A stretch of DNA of 26,050 nt from an uncultured Lachnospiraceae bacterium (GTDB taxonomy: Bacteria > Bacillota > Clostridia > Lachnospirales > Lachnospiraceae), in assembly GCA_902797015.1 (NCBI GenBank), contig CADBRG010000193.1:1-26050 (forward strand). The letters are read 5' to 3'. A program made the translations under genes and the position numbers. Below are positions 1 to 7,826 of the stretch, piece after piece; the stretch's first letter is position 1; every line of letters begins with the position of its first letter. The notes under the pieces were generated by a model that worked only from the letters and a program-made list of their open reading frames with translations, did no database searches and was not told the origin of the DNA.

Positions 1-14
1 CTGCAGAATGATTG

Positions 15-20
15 TATAAT
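15..20 (+). promoter_or_regulatory. -10 box of the tRNA-Val/tRNA-Met promoter (-35 lies outside the window)
   Basis: A perfect TATAAT ends 21 bp before tRNA-Val. A -35 box at normal spacing would lie just left of base 1 and cannot be seen. The short leader after it contains AAAGTCGCGT (24-33) and can fold as TCGC-GTAA-GCGA (28-39), a 4-bp stem with a GNRA-type loop. Confidence 0.7.
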
Positions 21-41
21 TGCAAAGTCGCGTAAGCGAAT

Positions 42-114
42 GGAATCTTAGCTCAGCTGGGAGAGCATCTGCCTTACAAGCAGAGGGTCACAGGTTCGAG
101 CCCTGTAGGTTCCA
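42..114 (+). tRNA. tRNA-Val (anticodon TAC)
   Basis: A full cloverleaf is visible. The 7-bp acceptor pairs GGAATCT with AGGTTCC and the discriminator is A at 114. The anticodon stem TCTGC/GCAGA encloses loop CTTACAA, giving anticodon TAC, which reads GTA and other GTN valine codons. The T-arm has the standard GTTCGAG loop. CCA is not encoded. It is separated from the next tRNA by 4 bp, so both come from one transcript. Confidence 0.97.
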
Positions 115-118
115 TTAT

Positions 119-192
119 GGCGAGATAGCTCAGTTGGCTAGAGCACACGGTTCATACCCGTGGTGTCGAGGGTTCAAATCCCCCTCTCGCTA
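119..192 (+). tRNA. tRNA-Met (anticodon CAT, elongator type)
   Basis: The acceptor pairs GGCGAGA with TCTCGCT (one G-T at the end), with discriminator A at 192. The anticodon stem CACGG/CCGTG encloses loop TTCATAC, anticodon CAT. The stem lacks the three consecutive G-C pairs of initiator tRNA, so this is elongator Met. A lysidine-modified tRNA-Ile with the same CAT anticodon is the alternative, but overall it resembles the Bacillus elongator Met. CCA is not encoded. Confidence 0.95.
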
Positions 193-202
193 TTGATTCA
201 TG

Positions 203-231
203 CAGCGTTCTCGATTGAGAACGCTGTTTTT
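203..231 (+). terminator. Intrinsic terminator of the tRNA-Val/Met transcript
   Basis: A perfect 10-bp stem (203-212 with 217-226) with loop GATT is followed directly by five T residues (227-231). It lies 10 bp after tRNA-Met. Confidence 0.93.
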
Positions 232-258
232 GCGTTATTGGCAATGAGAGAATATAGT
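230..258 (+). promoter_or_regulatory. Probable sigma-A promoter of the aminotransferase gene
   Basis: TTGCGT (230-235) and TATAGT (253-258) are separated by 17 bp. The -35 box begins on the last T residues of the preceding terminator. The -10 box lies inside an imperfect palindrome GAGAA-TATAG-TTCTC (248-262), which could be an operator. Confidence 0.55.
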
Positions 259-306
259 TCTCGAACATGGCGGCATGGCTCTTTATAGATAAAAAGGAGA
301 AGTAAC

Positions 307-1482
307 ATGGACCAATACAATCGGATCATTTCTGAGATTGAGCCTTCGCGTTCTGTCACACTGATGGCTAAGGCAAAAGAGATGCAAAAGTCAGATCCTT
401 CCGTGATCAATTTAAGCGGCGGGGAACCTGATTTTGCAACGCCTGAGAAAATCTGTCAGGAGGTGGCAAAAGCACTTCGGGAAGGGGATACCCATTACTC
501 GGATTTTCGCGGAAATGCGGATCTTAGAAAACGGATCTCTGAAAAGCTTTTAGAGGACAATGGCATCGCATGTACGGCAGATGATATCCTGATCACACCG
601 GGCGGAAAGTATGCCGTTTATCTGACAGTGCGTGCACTGATCAATCCGGGCGATGAAGCGATCTGGCTGACGCCGGGCTGGGTGTCTTATCCTTCCATCG
701 TGCAGGCTTCAGGCGGTATGCCGGTAGCAGTGCATCTTGATCACAAAGATGCGTATCGGGTGCATCGTGAACAGCTCGAAGCGGCAGCAAGTGACCGGAC
801 AAAACTTCTGATCTTAAATTCGCCGAATAATCCGACCGGAAAAGTCTTTTCCAAAGAAGACCTTGCAGAGATCAAGGCGTTTCTTTTGGCGCATCCGGAT
901 GTCTATGTGCTTTCGGACGAGATCTATGAGAGCATCGTTTATGAATCATATCAGGCAGAGAGTCTCGCGGCAGACCCGGAGCTGGCGGATCGTGTGATCG
1001 TGGTCAACGGTTTTTCGAAATCCTCGGCCATGACCGGCTGGCGGATCGGTTATCTGATGTGTAAGAGTAAGGCGATGACTGTAATTCAGAAGCTGTTCCA
1101 GCATACCTTAAGCTGTGTCAGCGGATTCCTGCAGAGAGGAGCCCTGGTCGCACTTGATTGCAGGGAAGAGACAGAAGAGATGCGAAAGGCATACAGCAGA
1201 CGCAGGGAGCTGTTATTAAGAGAACTAAGCGATGTGCCGGGGCTGCATCTGTTTACACCGGAAGGCGCATTTTATGCCTGGATCCGGTTTGATGTAGAAG
1301 AAGACAGTGCTGCATTTGCTGAGCGCCTGCTCGACGAAGCAAAGATCGCAGGTGTCCCGGGAGATGCATATGGAGAAGAAGGCGGCACATTTGTACGGTT
1401 TTCCTTCGCAGCATCGGATAAGGTGCTTTTAGAACTGACAAAAAGACTGCGCCGCTTTATGACGGCGCAGGAGAATGATTAA
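307..1482 (+). CDS. Class I PLP-dependent aminotransferase, aspartate aminotransferase-like
   Basis: A 391-residue cytoplasmic aminotransferase of fold type I, the usual length for the AspB/AspC-like subgroup. The start is well defined by AAAGGAG about 7 bp upstream. Visible landmarks are the N-terminal GEPDFATP (39-46), NSPNNPTG (171-178), the PLP ring-binding Asp in SDEIY (D204, Y207), the Schiff-base lysine K238 in FSKSSAMTGWRIGY with R246, and a C-terminal FVRFSF arginine expected to hold the substrate carboxylate. The family moves amino groups between amino acids and 2-oxoacids, usually with aspartate or glutamate. The exact substrate cannot be read from sequence; aspartate, an aromatic amino acid or alanine are all possible. 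It follows two tRNAs and converges with the FUSC gene, so it is probably monocistronic. Confidence 0.9.
   Translation: MDQYNRIISEIEPSRSVTLMAKAKEMQKSDPSVINLSGGEPDFATPEKICQEVAKALREGDTHYSDFRGNADLRKRISEKLLEDNGIACTADDILITPGGKYAVYLTVRALINPGDEAIWLTPGWVSYPSIVQASGGMPVAVHLDHKDAYRVHREQLEAAASDRTKLLILNSPNNPTGKVFSKEDLAEIKAFLLAHPDVYVLSDEIYESIVYESYQAESLAADPELADRVIVVNGFSKSSAMTGWRIGYLMCKSKAMTVIQKLFQHTLSCVSGFLQRGALVALDCREETEEMRKAYSRRRELLLRELSDVPGLHLFTPEGAFYAWIRFDVEEDSAAFAERLLDEAKIAGVPGDAYGEEGGTFVRFSFAASDKVLLELTKRLRRFMTAQEND
1440..1470 (-). terminator. Intrinsic terminator of the FUSC gene, located inside the aminotransferase coding end
   Basis: On the minus strand an 8-bp GC-rich stem (1463-1470 with 1447-1454) with an 8-nt loop is followed by TCTTTTTG (rising T run, plus-strand A residues 1440-1444). 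It begins 17 bp past the FUSC stop codon. There is no T run on the plus strand side, so it acts for the minus strand only. Confidence 0.75.
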
Positions 1483-1486
1483 AAGG

Positions 1487-3148
1487 TTAAGCGTTGCGGA
1501 ACTGCCGGCGCAAGAGCGATGCCATGAAGATCATGTAGCGATGCTTGCGGGCTTCTAGATCTTTGATCTGCTGCTCGGGCGGCAGCGTAGCGTTTAACGT
1601 TTTCAGTCTGTAAGAAATCAAATAAGACTTAATGATCAGCTGGTCGACCTGGTGACGGATACATTCCTCATCCAGGCGGCTGGCTTTTTCTTTTTTGACA
1701 AAGCCGCCGGGCTGCATCAGATAGACGATGCGGTCGGGATCGGCATCGGGATCTTCGGGTGAGAAGAGGCCGAGCTTATAGCGGATGCGGCCAAGCATCT
1801 CTTCGAGGAAGTCCATTTGTTTTCTGGCACGGATCGGGAAGACAAAACGATTCGCCAAAAGTGCGATTGCGGCGCCGATCAGGGTGTAAAGAAGTCGTTC
1901 GCCAAGGACGGGTAAAAGCAGGATATCCACTGTCTGTACCGCAAGGGCAGAGCAGGTGATGTAGGAAACCATCGCGCCGTAGCCGCTCGCGGAATAGATC
2001 AAAAAGTTTGCGATCATCATGATCACGACATGAGCGGAAAAGCCCGGGAAGATCGTGAAGAGGACAAAGCAGATGACAAGACCGCAGATCGTACCCGTAA
2101 CACGCTGTTTTACCCGTGAGCCGGTTTCGTCGGAATACGGGATCATCATGAAAAAGACGGAGATGACAAGCCAGTAAGCATTGTCGAATCCTGACTGGTA
2201 TGCAAAAGCGATACAGGGGGTTACGATCAGTACGAGGCGCAGGGCAAACCGAAAGCGGAAGTTTCTGATATCCGGTTTGTTGACGCGCACGCGAAGCTTT
2301 TTATAATCGGCTTTTGGCTTTTCGGTCCGGAACATTTCTTCAAAAAGATCCAGCAGAGAGCGTGCTTCCTCGACATGTCCGGGTCTGTCCTGTGTGATCA
2401 GGAGATAGTTTAAGACTTGGAAGACCAGAATGAAGCGGCAGTACCAGCTGGTCTTTCCGCGCGGCAGGATCGCTGAGCGGTTATAGGCATAGATTTCCAT
2501 GCTGCATTGCTGGTTGATCCGGTCGAGCTCATCGCGCAGGGCCTGTCTTGCGGAAACATCTTCCGGTGTCAAAATGCCTTTGGCAATATCTGCTTCGGCC
2601 ATGGCGAGCTGCTTTTTGCAGTTTTCAAAACCGCGTGAGATCATATCGGAAAGAGTTTCCTTCTTTTTGCCAAATCCCAAAACCATCGGAATCACGACAA
2701 ACAGGAAAATAACCACGAAGGAAACCGCGAGAGCACCGATTCGCATGCCAAGTCCTGACAGGCCTTCAGTTGGTGCAAGCTGGAAAAACATAAGCGCCAT
2801 ACCGGAGGCAAAGTAGTTATTCGGCTGATATTCATCGATCAGAAGATAGGCGATCCAGAAAAGCCCCAGTGCATTTACGATGATGCAAAGCGGCAGATTG
2901 ATGCAGGCGATGAATGCCAGGACCGCCATGATCATATAGATCATGACATGCTTGAACATGCAGTCTAAGTTGTGGTTTAAGCGGGTAAACCGCATGTATG
3001 ATAATGTGGCAAACGGCGCGATCATGGAATTTTCCACGCCAAAAAAGCGGTAGGTGATCAGAAAGATCAGTGCCGCTACGATCGTCGGCGCAATGGCGCC
3101 TTTGGCCGAATGTTTAATTCCCAAAAACCAGTCTTTGATATAATGCAA
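1487..3148 (-). CDS. FUSC family integral membrane protein
   Basis: A 553-residue membrane protein with the two-part FUSC (fusaric acid resistance/YccS-like) layout. There are about five membrane segments at roughly 18-157, a soluble charged domain at about 160-300, and a second membrane block at about 305-450 followed by a soluble tail. The second block contains the diagnostic stretch YWLVISVFFMMIPYS followed by QRVTGTICG, matching the family's 'FWVVLTVLxVxxP...RxxGTxxG' signature. FUSC proteins are thought to export aromatic acids or similar small molecules; the substrate here is unknown. The start is TTG at 3146-3148, chosen because AAAAAGGAG lies 7 bp upstream and no ATG competes. It is divergent from dapF and convergent with the aminotransferase, with only 4 bp between stop codons. 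Confidence 0.85.
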   Translation of the reverse strand: MHYIKDWFLGIKHSAKGAIAPTIVAALIFLITYRFFGVENSMIAPFATLSYMRFTRLNHNLDCMFKHVMIYMIMAVLAFIACINLPLCIIVNALGLFWIAYLLIDEYQPNNYFASGMALMFFQLAPTEGLSGLGMRIGALAVSFVVIFLFVVIPMVLGFGKKKETLSDMISRGFENCKKQLAMAEADIAKGILTPEDVSARQALRDELDRINQQCSMEIYAYNRSAILPRGKTSWYCRFILVFQVLNYLLITQDRPGHVEEARSLLDLFEEMFRTEKPKADYKKLRVRVNKPDIRNFRFRFALRLVLIVTPCIAFAYQSGFDNAYWLVISVFFMMIPYSDETGSRVKQRVTGTICGLVICFVLFTIFPGFSAHVVIMMIANFLIYSASGYGAMVSYITCSALAVQTVDILLLPVLGERLLYTLIGAAIALLANRFVFPIRARKQMDFLEEMLGRIRYKLGLFSPEDPDADPDRIVYLMQPGGFVKKEKASRLDEECIRHQVDQLIIKSYLISYRLKTLNATLPPEQQIKDLEARKHRYMIFMASLLRRQFRNA

Positions 3149-3177
3149 AGCGATACTCCTTTTTGTAATATCAGTTT

Positions 3178-3207
3178 ATCATAGCATAGATAGACAGGTT
3201 TTGGCAC
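3178..3207 (-). promoter_or_regulatory. Probable promoter of the FUSC gene
   Basis: On the minus strand GTGCCA (3207-3202) and TATGAT (3183-3178) are 18 bp apart, and the -10 carries an extended TGC. It lies about 30 bp upstream of the TTG start and back-to-back with the dapF promoter. Confidence 0.55.
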
Positions 3208-3212
3208 GGGTG

Positions 3213-3241
3213 TTGACGCAGTTTTCCAAAATAGTTACAAT
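3213..3241 (+). promoter_or_regulatory. Sigma-A promoter of the dapF-murE operon
   Basis: TTGACG (3213-3218), a 17-bp spacer and TACAAT (3236-3241) form a near-consensus promoter. Transcription would start near 3248, about 39 bp before the dapF ATG. Confidence 0.8.
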
Positions 3242-3286
3242 AAGATATTGTATTTAAATGGTTTTATTGTGAAAGAGAGAGTCTTT

Positions 3287-4126
3287 ATGAAATTTACAAA
3301 AATGCACGGATGTGGAAACGATTATGTATATGTAAACTGCTTTGAGGAAACAATCGATGATCCTGCAGCAGTCAGCCGTTTTGTCAGTGACAGACATTTC
3401 GGGATCGGATCTGATGGAATGATTCTGATCCATCCGTCTGATAAGGCAGATTTCCGGATGGCGATGTATAATCTGGACGGATCTGAAGGCAGCATGTGCG
3501 GAAATGGAATCCGATGCGTGGCGAAATTTGTCTATGACCATCGTCTTACGGACAAGACAAGGATCACGGTTGAGACGAAGGCCGGGATCAAGACACTGGA
3601 TCTGAAGGTAAAAGACGGATTCGTGGAGGAAGTGACGGTTGACATGGGCGCGCCGATCCTGGAGCCGGAGCGCATCCCGGTAAAAGCACCGGCGGGTATG
3701 GTCGCGGTGATCGACGAACCGATTCAGGTAGAAGGGGAGGAATACCGGATCACCTGTGTTTCGATGGGTAACCCGCATGCGGTTGTTTTCGTTGATGATA
3801 CTGACGGTCTGGATCTTGCAACGATCGGGCCGAAGTTTGAAAATCATGAGATGTTCCCGGACAGGGTGAACACAGAGTTTGTGCATGTGATCGACCGCAG
3901 TACGGTCTCCATGCGTGTTTGGGAGAGAGGCTCCGGCGAGACGCTTGCCTGCGGCACCGGTACCTGCGCATGTGTGTATGCATGCATTTTGAACAAGCTG
4001 ACTGAAGATGAGGTTTTGGTACATCTTCTGGGCGGAGATTTAAAGATCCGCTATGACAGAGAACGCCATACGATGATCATGACAGGACCGGCGACCACCG
4101 TATTTGAGGGCGAGATTAATATCTAA
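3287..4126 (+). CDS. dapF: Diaminopimelate epimerase
   Basis: Converts LL-2,6-diaminopimelate to meso-diaminopimelate, the cross-linking residue of peptidoglycan and the precursor of lysine; cytoplasmic and cofactor-free. The protein is 279 residues, normal for the family. The N-terminus MKFTKMHGCGNDYVYVN is typical. The two catalytic cysteines are C71 in GSMCGNGIRC and C222 in GETLACGTGTC. The ATG at 3287 is chosen because homologues begin here, a purine-rich GAGAGAG lies just upstream, and an in-frame upstream TTG at 3248 would sit at the predicted transcription start. It is the first gene of an operon and is followed 14 bp later by murE, which uses its product. Confidence 0.96.
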   Translation: MKFTKMHGCGNDYVYVNCFEETIDDPAAVSRFVSDRHFGIGSDGMILIHPSDKADFRMAMYNLDGSEGSMCGNGIRCVAKFVYDHRLTDKTRITVETKAGIKTLDLKVKDGFVEEVTVDMGAPILEPERIPVKAPAGMVAVIDEPIQVEGEEYRITCVSMGNPHAVVFVDDTDGLDLATIGPKFENHEMFPDRVNTEFVHVIDRSTVSMRVWERGSGETLACGTGTCACVYACILNKLTEDEVLVHLLGGDLKIRYDRERHTMIMTGPATTVFEGEINI

Positions 4127-4140
4127 AACGGAGGGAAAAT

Positions 4141-5610
4141 ATGAAACTGATTGATTTGCTGGAAAGAATGGAATATACCTGCCTGCAGGGTGATGTGAAT
4201 ACTGAGATCACGACGCTTGTCTATGACTCGCGGAAGGCAGAGAAGGGGTCTGTTTTTGTATGTATTCCGGGAACCGTGAGAGACGCACACGATTTCGCGC
4301 CGGATGTCGTGGAAAAGGGTGCGGCAGCGCTGATCGTAGAAAGACAGCTGCCGATTCCTGATGTTACTCAGATCCTGGTGAAAAACGCAAGACTGGCTCT
4401 GGCTGAAATGTCTGCTGCCTATTTCGGACACCCGGCAGAAAAACTGACGACGATCGGTATTACCGGTACAAAAGGCAAGACCACGACGACTTATATGGTC
4501 CGTTCGATCTTAGAGAGTGCAGGTTATCCGACCGGACTGATCGGAACGATCGAGACGATCATTGGGGATACATGTACACCGGCAGGAAATACGACGCCGG
4601 AATCCTATATCGTTCAGGAGAGCTTCGCGAAAATGGTGGATGCGGGCTTGAAATGTGTCGTCATGGAAGTATCATCCCAGGGTCTGATGATGGATCGTGT
4701 GGCAGGATTTACGTTTGATTACGGTATTTTCACAAATCTGGAAAAGGATCATATCGGACCGAATGAGCATAAGGATATGGATGATTATATCCATTGGAAG
4801 AGTGTTTTGTTCCAGAGATGCAAGGTGGGAATCCTGAATGGTGATGATTCACATCTTGAGCAGATCTTAAAAGGCCACACCTGTGAAGTAGAGTTGTTTG
4901 GCATGCGTGAGGATGCGGATTATTATGCAAAGGATCTGCATCTGGAGAAGAAGCCTGGCTTCCTCGGAATCCGTTATGAGGTTTGCGGAAAGACCAATTT
5001 CCCGGTTGAGATTGATATCCCGGGACGCTTCAGCGTGTACAATTCTCTGACCGCGATCGCGATCTGCAACCACTTTAATGTGGCGCCGGAGATCATTCAG
5101 AAAGCGCTGTCAGAAGTAAAGGTCAAGGGACGCGTGGAGCTCGTTCCGGTATCTGACCGTTATACACTGATGATCGATTACGCGCACAATGCGATGGCGT
5201 TAGAGAGCCTTCTGACAACCCTTCGTGAGTATCATCCGAAGCGTCTTGTCTGCATGTTCGGCTGTGGCGGCAACCGTTCCAAGGTACGCCGCTATGAGAT
5301 GGGTGAGGTTTCTTCCCGTCTTGCTGATCTGACCGTTGTAACCTCTGATAATCCGAGAAATGAAGATCCGGAAGCGATCATTGATGATATCGTATCTACG
5401 GTTGAAAAGGGACCGGGCGAATTCGTGCGGATCACAGACAGAAAAGAAGCAATCCATTATTGCATGAAACATGCACAGGAAGGTGATGTCATTGTGCTGG
5501 CCGGAAAGGGGCATGAAGACTATCAGGAAATCTGCGGAAAGAAATATCCGATGGATGAACGCGTGCTGATCCGGGAGATCCTCGAAGAGGACCCGGCTTG
5601 CGGAGAATAA
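4141..5610 (+). CDS. murE: UDP-N-acetylmuramoyl-L-alanyl-D-glutamate--2,6-diaminopimelate ligase
   Basis: ATP-dependent cytoplasmic ligase that adds the third peptide residue to the peptidoglycan precursor. The 489-residue protein shows the Mur ligase order: N-terminal UDP-binding domain (about 1-100), central ATPase with P-loop GTKGKTTTT (109-117), and C-terminal domain. The motif DNPR at 403-406 is the signature of enzymes that take meso-DAP rather than L-lysine. A GGAGGG site 5 bp before the ATG fixes the start. The direct pairing with dapF ties supply and use of meso-DAP in one transcript, and the next gene follows after only 4 bp. Confidence 0.96.
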   Translation: MKLIDLLERMEYTCLQGDVNTEITTLVYDSRKAEKGSVFVCIPGTVRDAHDFAPDVVEKGAAALIVERQLPIPDVTQILVKNARLALAEMSAAYFGHPAEKLTTIGITGTKGKTTTTYMVRSILESAGYPTGLIGTIETIIGDTCTPAGNTTPESYIVQESFAKMVDAGLKCVVMEVSSQGLMMDRVAGFTFDYGIFTNLEKDHIGPNEHKDMDDYIHWKSVLFQRCKVGILNGDDSHLEQILKGHTCEVELFGMREDADYYAKDLHLEKKPGFLGIRYEVCGKTNFPVEIDIPGRFSVYNSLTAIAICNHFNVAPEIIQKALSEVKVKGRVELVPVSDRYTLMIDYAHNAMALESLLTTLREYHPKRLVCMFGCGGNRSKVRRYEMGEVSSRLADLTVVTSDNPRNEDPEAIIDDIVSTVEKGPGEFVRITDRKEAIHYCMKHAQEGDVIVLAGKGHEDYQEICGKKYPMDERVLIREILEEDPACGE

Positions 5611-5614
5611 CAGA

Positions 5615-6796
5615 ATGCAGCAGTTTGAATTGATCGCCCCATGCCATTTTGGGCTGGAATCCGTCCTGAAGCGGGAAATATATGATCTGGGATACGATAC
5701 AACACGTGTCGAAGACGGCAGGGTGTTTTTTGCCGGCGATGCGGAGAGCATCTGCAGGGCGAACATCCATCTTCGGACACCGCAGCGAATCCTCTTAAAT
5801 CTGGGAGAATTCCATGCGGAAACGTTTGATGAATTGTTTGAAGAGGTCAGAAAAATCCCCTGGGAGGGATTTCTGCCGGCGGATGCTGTCTGCAATGTGG
5901 CAAAGGCGACTTCCGTGAAAAGTAAGCTGTTCAGTACGAGAGATATTCAGTCGATCGTAAAAAAAGCAGTGGCAAAGCGTATGTGTCAGGCATACGGTCT
6001 GGAGCATCTGCCGGAGACGGGAGCCTCTTATCCGCTGCGCATTTTCCTGTATAAGGATCAGGTGACGGTAGGGCTGGATACATCCGGAGAGTCGCTGCAC
6101 CGACGTGGTTACCGCTTAAAGACGGGAAAAGCACCGATCGAGGAAACACTGGCGGCGGCACTTCTTATGCTGACACCGTGGCGGCCGGGCCGCATGCTTC
6201 TGGATCCGTTTTGCGGAAGCGGGACATTTGTGATCGAAGCGGCAATGATGGCGGCAGGGATCGCGCCCGGGTTAAACCGCGAGTTTACGTCCTGTGAATG
6301 GGAACAGCTGATCCCGGCGCAGGTCTGGAAAGACAGCTATGATGAAGCGCGTGAGCTTGCAGAAGAGACAGAGGCAGGAAAAGGCCTGATCATCGGATCG
6401 GATATTGATGGGAAGATCCTGTCTGTTGCAAAGGAAAACGCAAAGCGCGCAGGTGTCGGACACCTGATCCGGTTTGAAAAGAAGCCGGCGGCAAAGATAC
6501 ACCGGGACGAGGAATACGGGTTTATCGTAACCAATCCGCCCTACGGAGAGCGGCTGATGCATACGGCAGATGACGGGGATGATGCAAAAGAAGCGCTGGC
6601 AAACGTTTACCGTGATTTCGGGAAGGCACTTCTGGATATGCCGACCTGGTCTGCCTATCTGATCACATCCTATGAGCAGGCGGAACGCATGATCGGGAAA
6701 AAAGCGCAGAAGAAACGAAAGATTTATAACGGAATGCTCCGGACAGACTTTTACCAGTTCCCCGGCCCGAAGCCGGAACGAAACAGAAAGGGATAA
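5615..6796 (+). CDS. THUMP-domain class I SAM-dependent RNA methyltransferase (RlmL-N/YpsC-like)
   Basis: A 393-residue protein with an N-terminal ferredoxin-like/THUMP RNA-binding region (about 1-160) and a C-terminal Rossmann methyltransferase domain. The SAM-binding motif is DPFCGSGTF (197-205) and the catalytic NPPY motif is NPPYG (307-311), which marks base N-methylation. The layout matches the N-terminal half of E. coli RlmL and B. subtilis YpsC, so N2-methylation of a guanine in 23S rRNA is the likely role; a tRNA target is not excluded. It starts 4 bp after murE and ends 5 bp before rdgB, so it is co-transcribed and probably translationally coupled. Its ribosome binding site (GGAGAATAA) overlaps the murE stop. 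Confidence 0.88.
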   Translation: MQQFELIAPCHFGLESVLKREIYDLGYDTTRVEDGRVFFAGDAESICRANIHLRTPQRILLNLGEFHAETFDELFEEVRKIPWEGFLPADAVCNVAKATSVKSKLFSTRDIQSIVKKAVAKRMCQAYGLEHLPETGASYPLRIFLYKDQVTVGLDTSGESLHRRGYRLKTGKAPIEETLAAALLMLTPWRPGRMLLDPFCGSGTFVIEAAMMAAGIAPGLNREFTSCEWEQLIPAQVWKDSYDEARELAEETEAGKGLIIGSDIDGKILSVAKENAKRAGVGHLIRFEKKPAAKIHRDEEYGFIVTNPPYGERLMHTADDGDDAKEALANVYRDFGKALLDMPTWSAYLITSYEQAERMIGKKAQKKRKIYNGMLRTDFYQFPGPKPERNRKG

Positions 6797-6801
6797 TACA
6801 G

Positions 6802-7437
6802 ATGCCAAAAATCATTTTTGCAACAGGCAATGCACATAAGATGATCGAGATCCGTCAGATCCTAGATGATCCATCCTGGGAGGTTCTTTCCATGAAGGAG
6901 GCGGGGATCGATATTGATATTGACGAGACCGGCACGACATTTGAGGAAAATGCCACGATCAAGGCAGAGGCAGTTGCAGCCTACATCAAAGAACATAAAG
7001 CAGACGCAGGAGAGCATGGGTGGTCTGACGCGATCGTCCTGGCGGATGATTCCGGTCTGGAGATTGATTATTTAAACAAAGAGCCAGGCATCTATTCTTC
7101 CCGTTACGGCGGAGAAGACACCTCCTATGACATTAAGAACCAGATGCTGCTTGACCGGCTTGCGGGTGTGCCGAGAGAAAAGCGCACGGCCCGTTTTGTC
7201 TGTGCGATCGCGGCAGCGTTTTCTGACAGAGAGCCGATCGTCGTACGTGGTACGATTGAAGGGTACATCGGTGATAAGCCGGCAGGAGAAAATGGTTTTG
7301 GCTATGATCCGATCTTTTATGTGGAAGATAAGAACTGCTCGACAGCTGAGCTTTCTCCGGAAGAAAAGAATGCAAGAAGTCATAGAGGAAATGCGCTCAG
7401 AATGATAAAAGAAAAGTTGACAAGCCTTGCTCGTTAA
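6802..7437 (+). CDS. rdgB: XTP/dITP diphosphatase (RdgB/HAM1 family)
   Basis: Hydrolyses non-canonical purine triphosphates (dITP, XTP, ITP) to monophosphates, keeping deaminated bases out of DNA and RNA. The 211-residue protein has the family landmarks: FATGNAHK (6-13), the metal-binding DDSGLEIDYL, GENGFGYDPIF, and a C-terminal SHRGNALR that closes on the base. About 10-15 residues longer than E. coli RdgB, mainly through the segment around EHKADAGEHGWSD, an insertion often seen in clostridial members. It is the last gene of the dapF operon. No terminator is visible after it, and the -35 box of the tRNA-Pro promoter lies in its last codons. Confidence 0.94.
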   Translation: MPKIIFATGNAHKMIEIRQILDDPSWEVLSMKEAGIDIDIDETGTTFEENATIKAEAVAAYIKEHKADAGEHGWSDAIVLADDSGLEIDYLNKEPGIYSSRYGGEDTSYDIKNQMLLDRLAGVPREKRTARFVCAIAAAFSDREPIVVRGTIEGYIGDKPAGENGFGYDPIFYVEDKNCSTAELSPEEKNARSHRGNALRMIKEKLTSLAR

Positions 7438-7445
7438 CATATAAT
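7417..7445 (+). promoter_or_regulatory. Perfect consensus promoter of tRNA-Pro
   Basis: TTGACA (7417-7422), 17 bp, TATAAT (7440-7445). Both hexamers are exact consensus. The -35 box lies within the final codons of rdgB. The leader contains TTTGCGCG before the tRNA at 7465. Confidence 0.9.
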
Positions 7446-7464
7446 AACGTTTGCGCGAAAAGCA

Positions 7465-7539
7465 CGGGGTGTGGCTCAGTTTGGCTAGAGCGCCTGGTTT
7501 GGGACCAGGAGGCCGCAGGTTCGAATCCTGTCACCCCGA
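7465..7539 (+). tRNA. tRNA-Pro (anticodon TGG)
   Basis: The acceptor pairs CGGGGTG with CACCCCG, discriminator A at 7539. The anticodon stem CCTGG/CCAGG encloses TTTGGGA, anticodon TGG. CCA is not encoded. Bases 7526-7533 can alternatively pair with 7543-7550 just downstream. Confidence 0.96.
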
Positions 7540-7573
7540 TTCTGACAGGACTTTATTAAATCGGGAAAAAGGC

Positions 7574-7602
7574 TTGACAACTCTTAGAAAGTACCGTAAA
7601 AT
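7574..7602 (+). promoter_or_regulatory. Sigma-A promoter of the tRNA-Gly-Arg-His-Gln transcript
   Basis: TTGACA (7574-7579), a 17-bp spacer and TAAAAT (7597-7602). The leader contains AAAGTCGCGT (7607-7616), identical to a stretch in the tRNA-Val leader (24-33). Confidence 0.85.
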
Positions 7603-7616
7603 CTATAAAGTCGCGT

Positions 7617-7687
7617 GCGGGTGTAGTTCAATGGTAGAACACCAGCCTTCCAAGCTGGATACGTGGGTTCGATTCCCATCACCCGCT
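7617..7687 (+). tRNA. tRNA-Gly (anticodon TCC)
   Basis: The acceptor pairs GCGGGTG with CACCCGC, discriminator T at 7687. The anticodon stem CCAGC/GCTGG encloses CTTCCAA, anticodon TCC. First tRNA after its promoter. Confidence 0.97.
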
Positions 7688-7703
7688 TTCGTTATATCAA
7701 TTT

Positions 7704-7777
<74 letters not shown>

Positions 7778-7826
7778 TTACGGAAGCAGACAGCGGACAC
7801 GCTGCAAAGCTTTCGAAATAATATAT

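Noticed and set aside
3248..3286. Upstream in-frame TTG as an earlier dapF start
   Set aside because: It coincides with the predicted transcription start, lacks a ribosome binding site, and the added residues are not part of DapF.
3254..4024. 256-codon minus-strand open frame
   Set aside because: It lies wholly antisense to dapF, has no family-like motifs, and dapF is certain.
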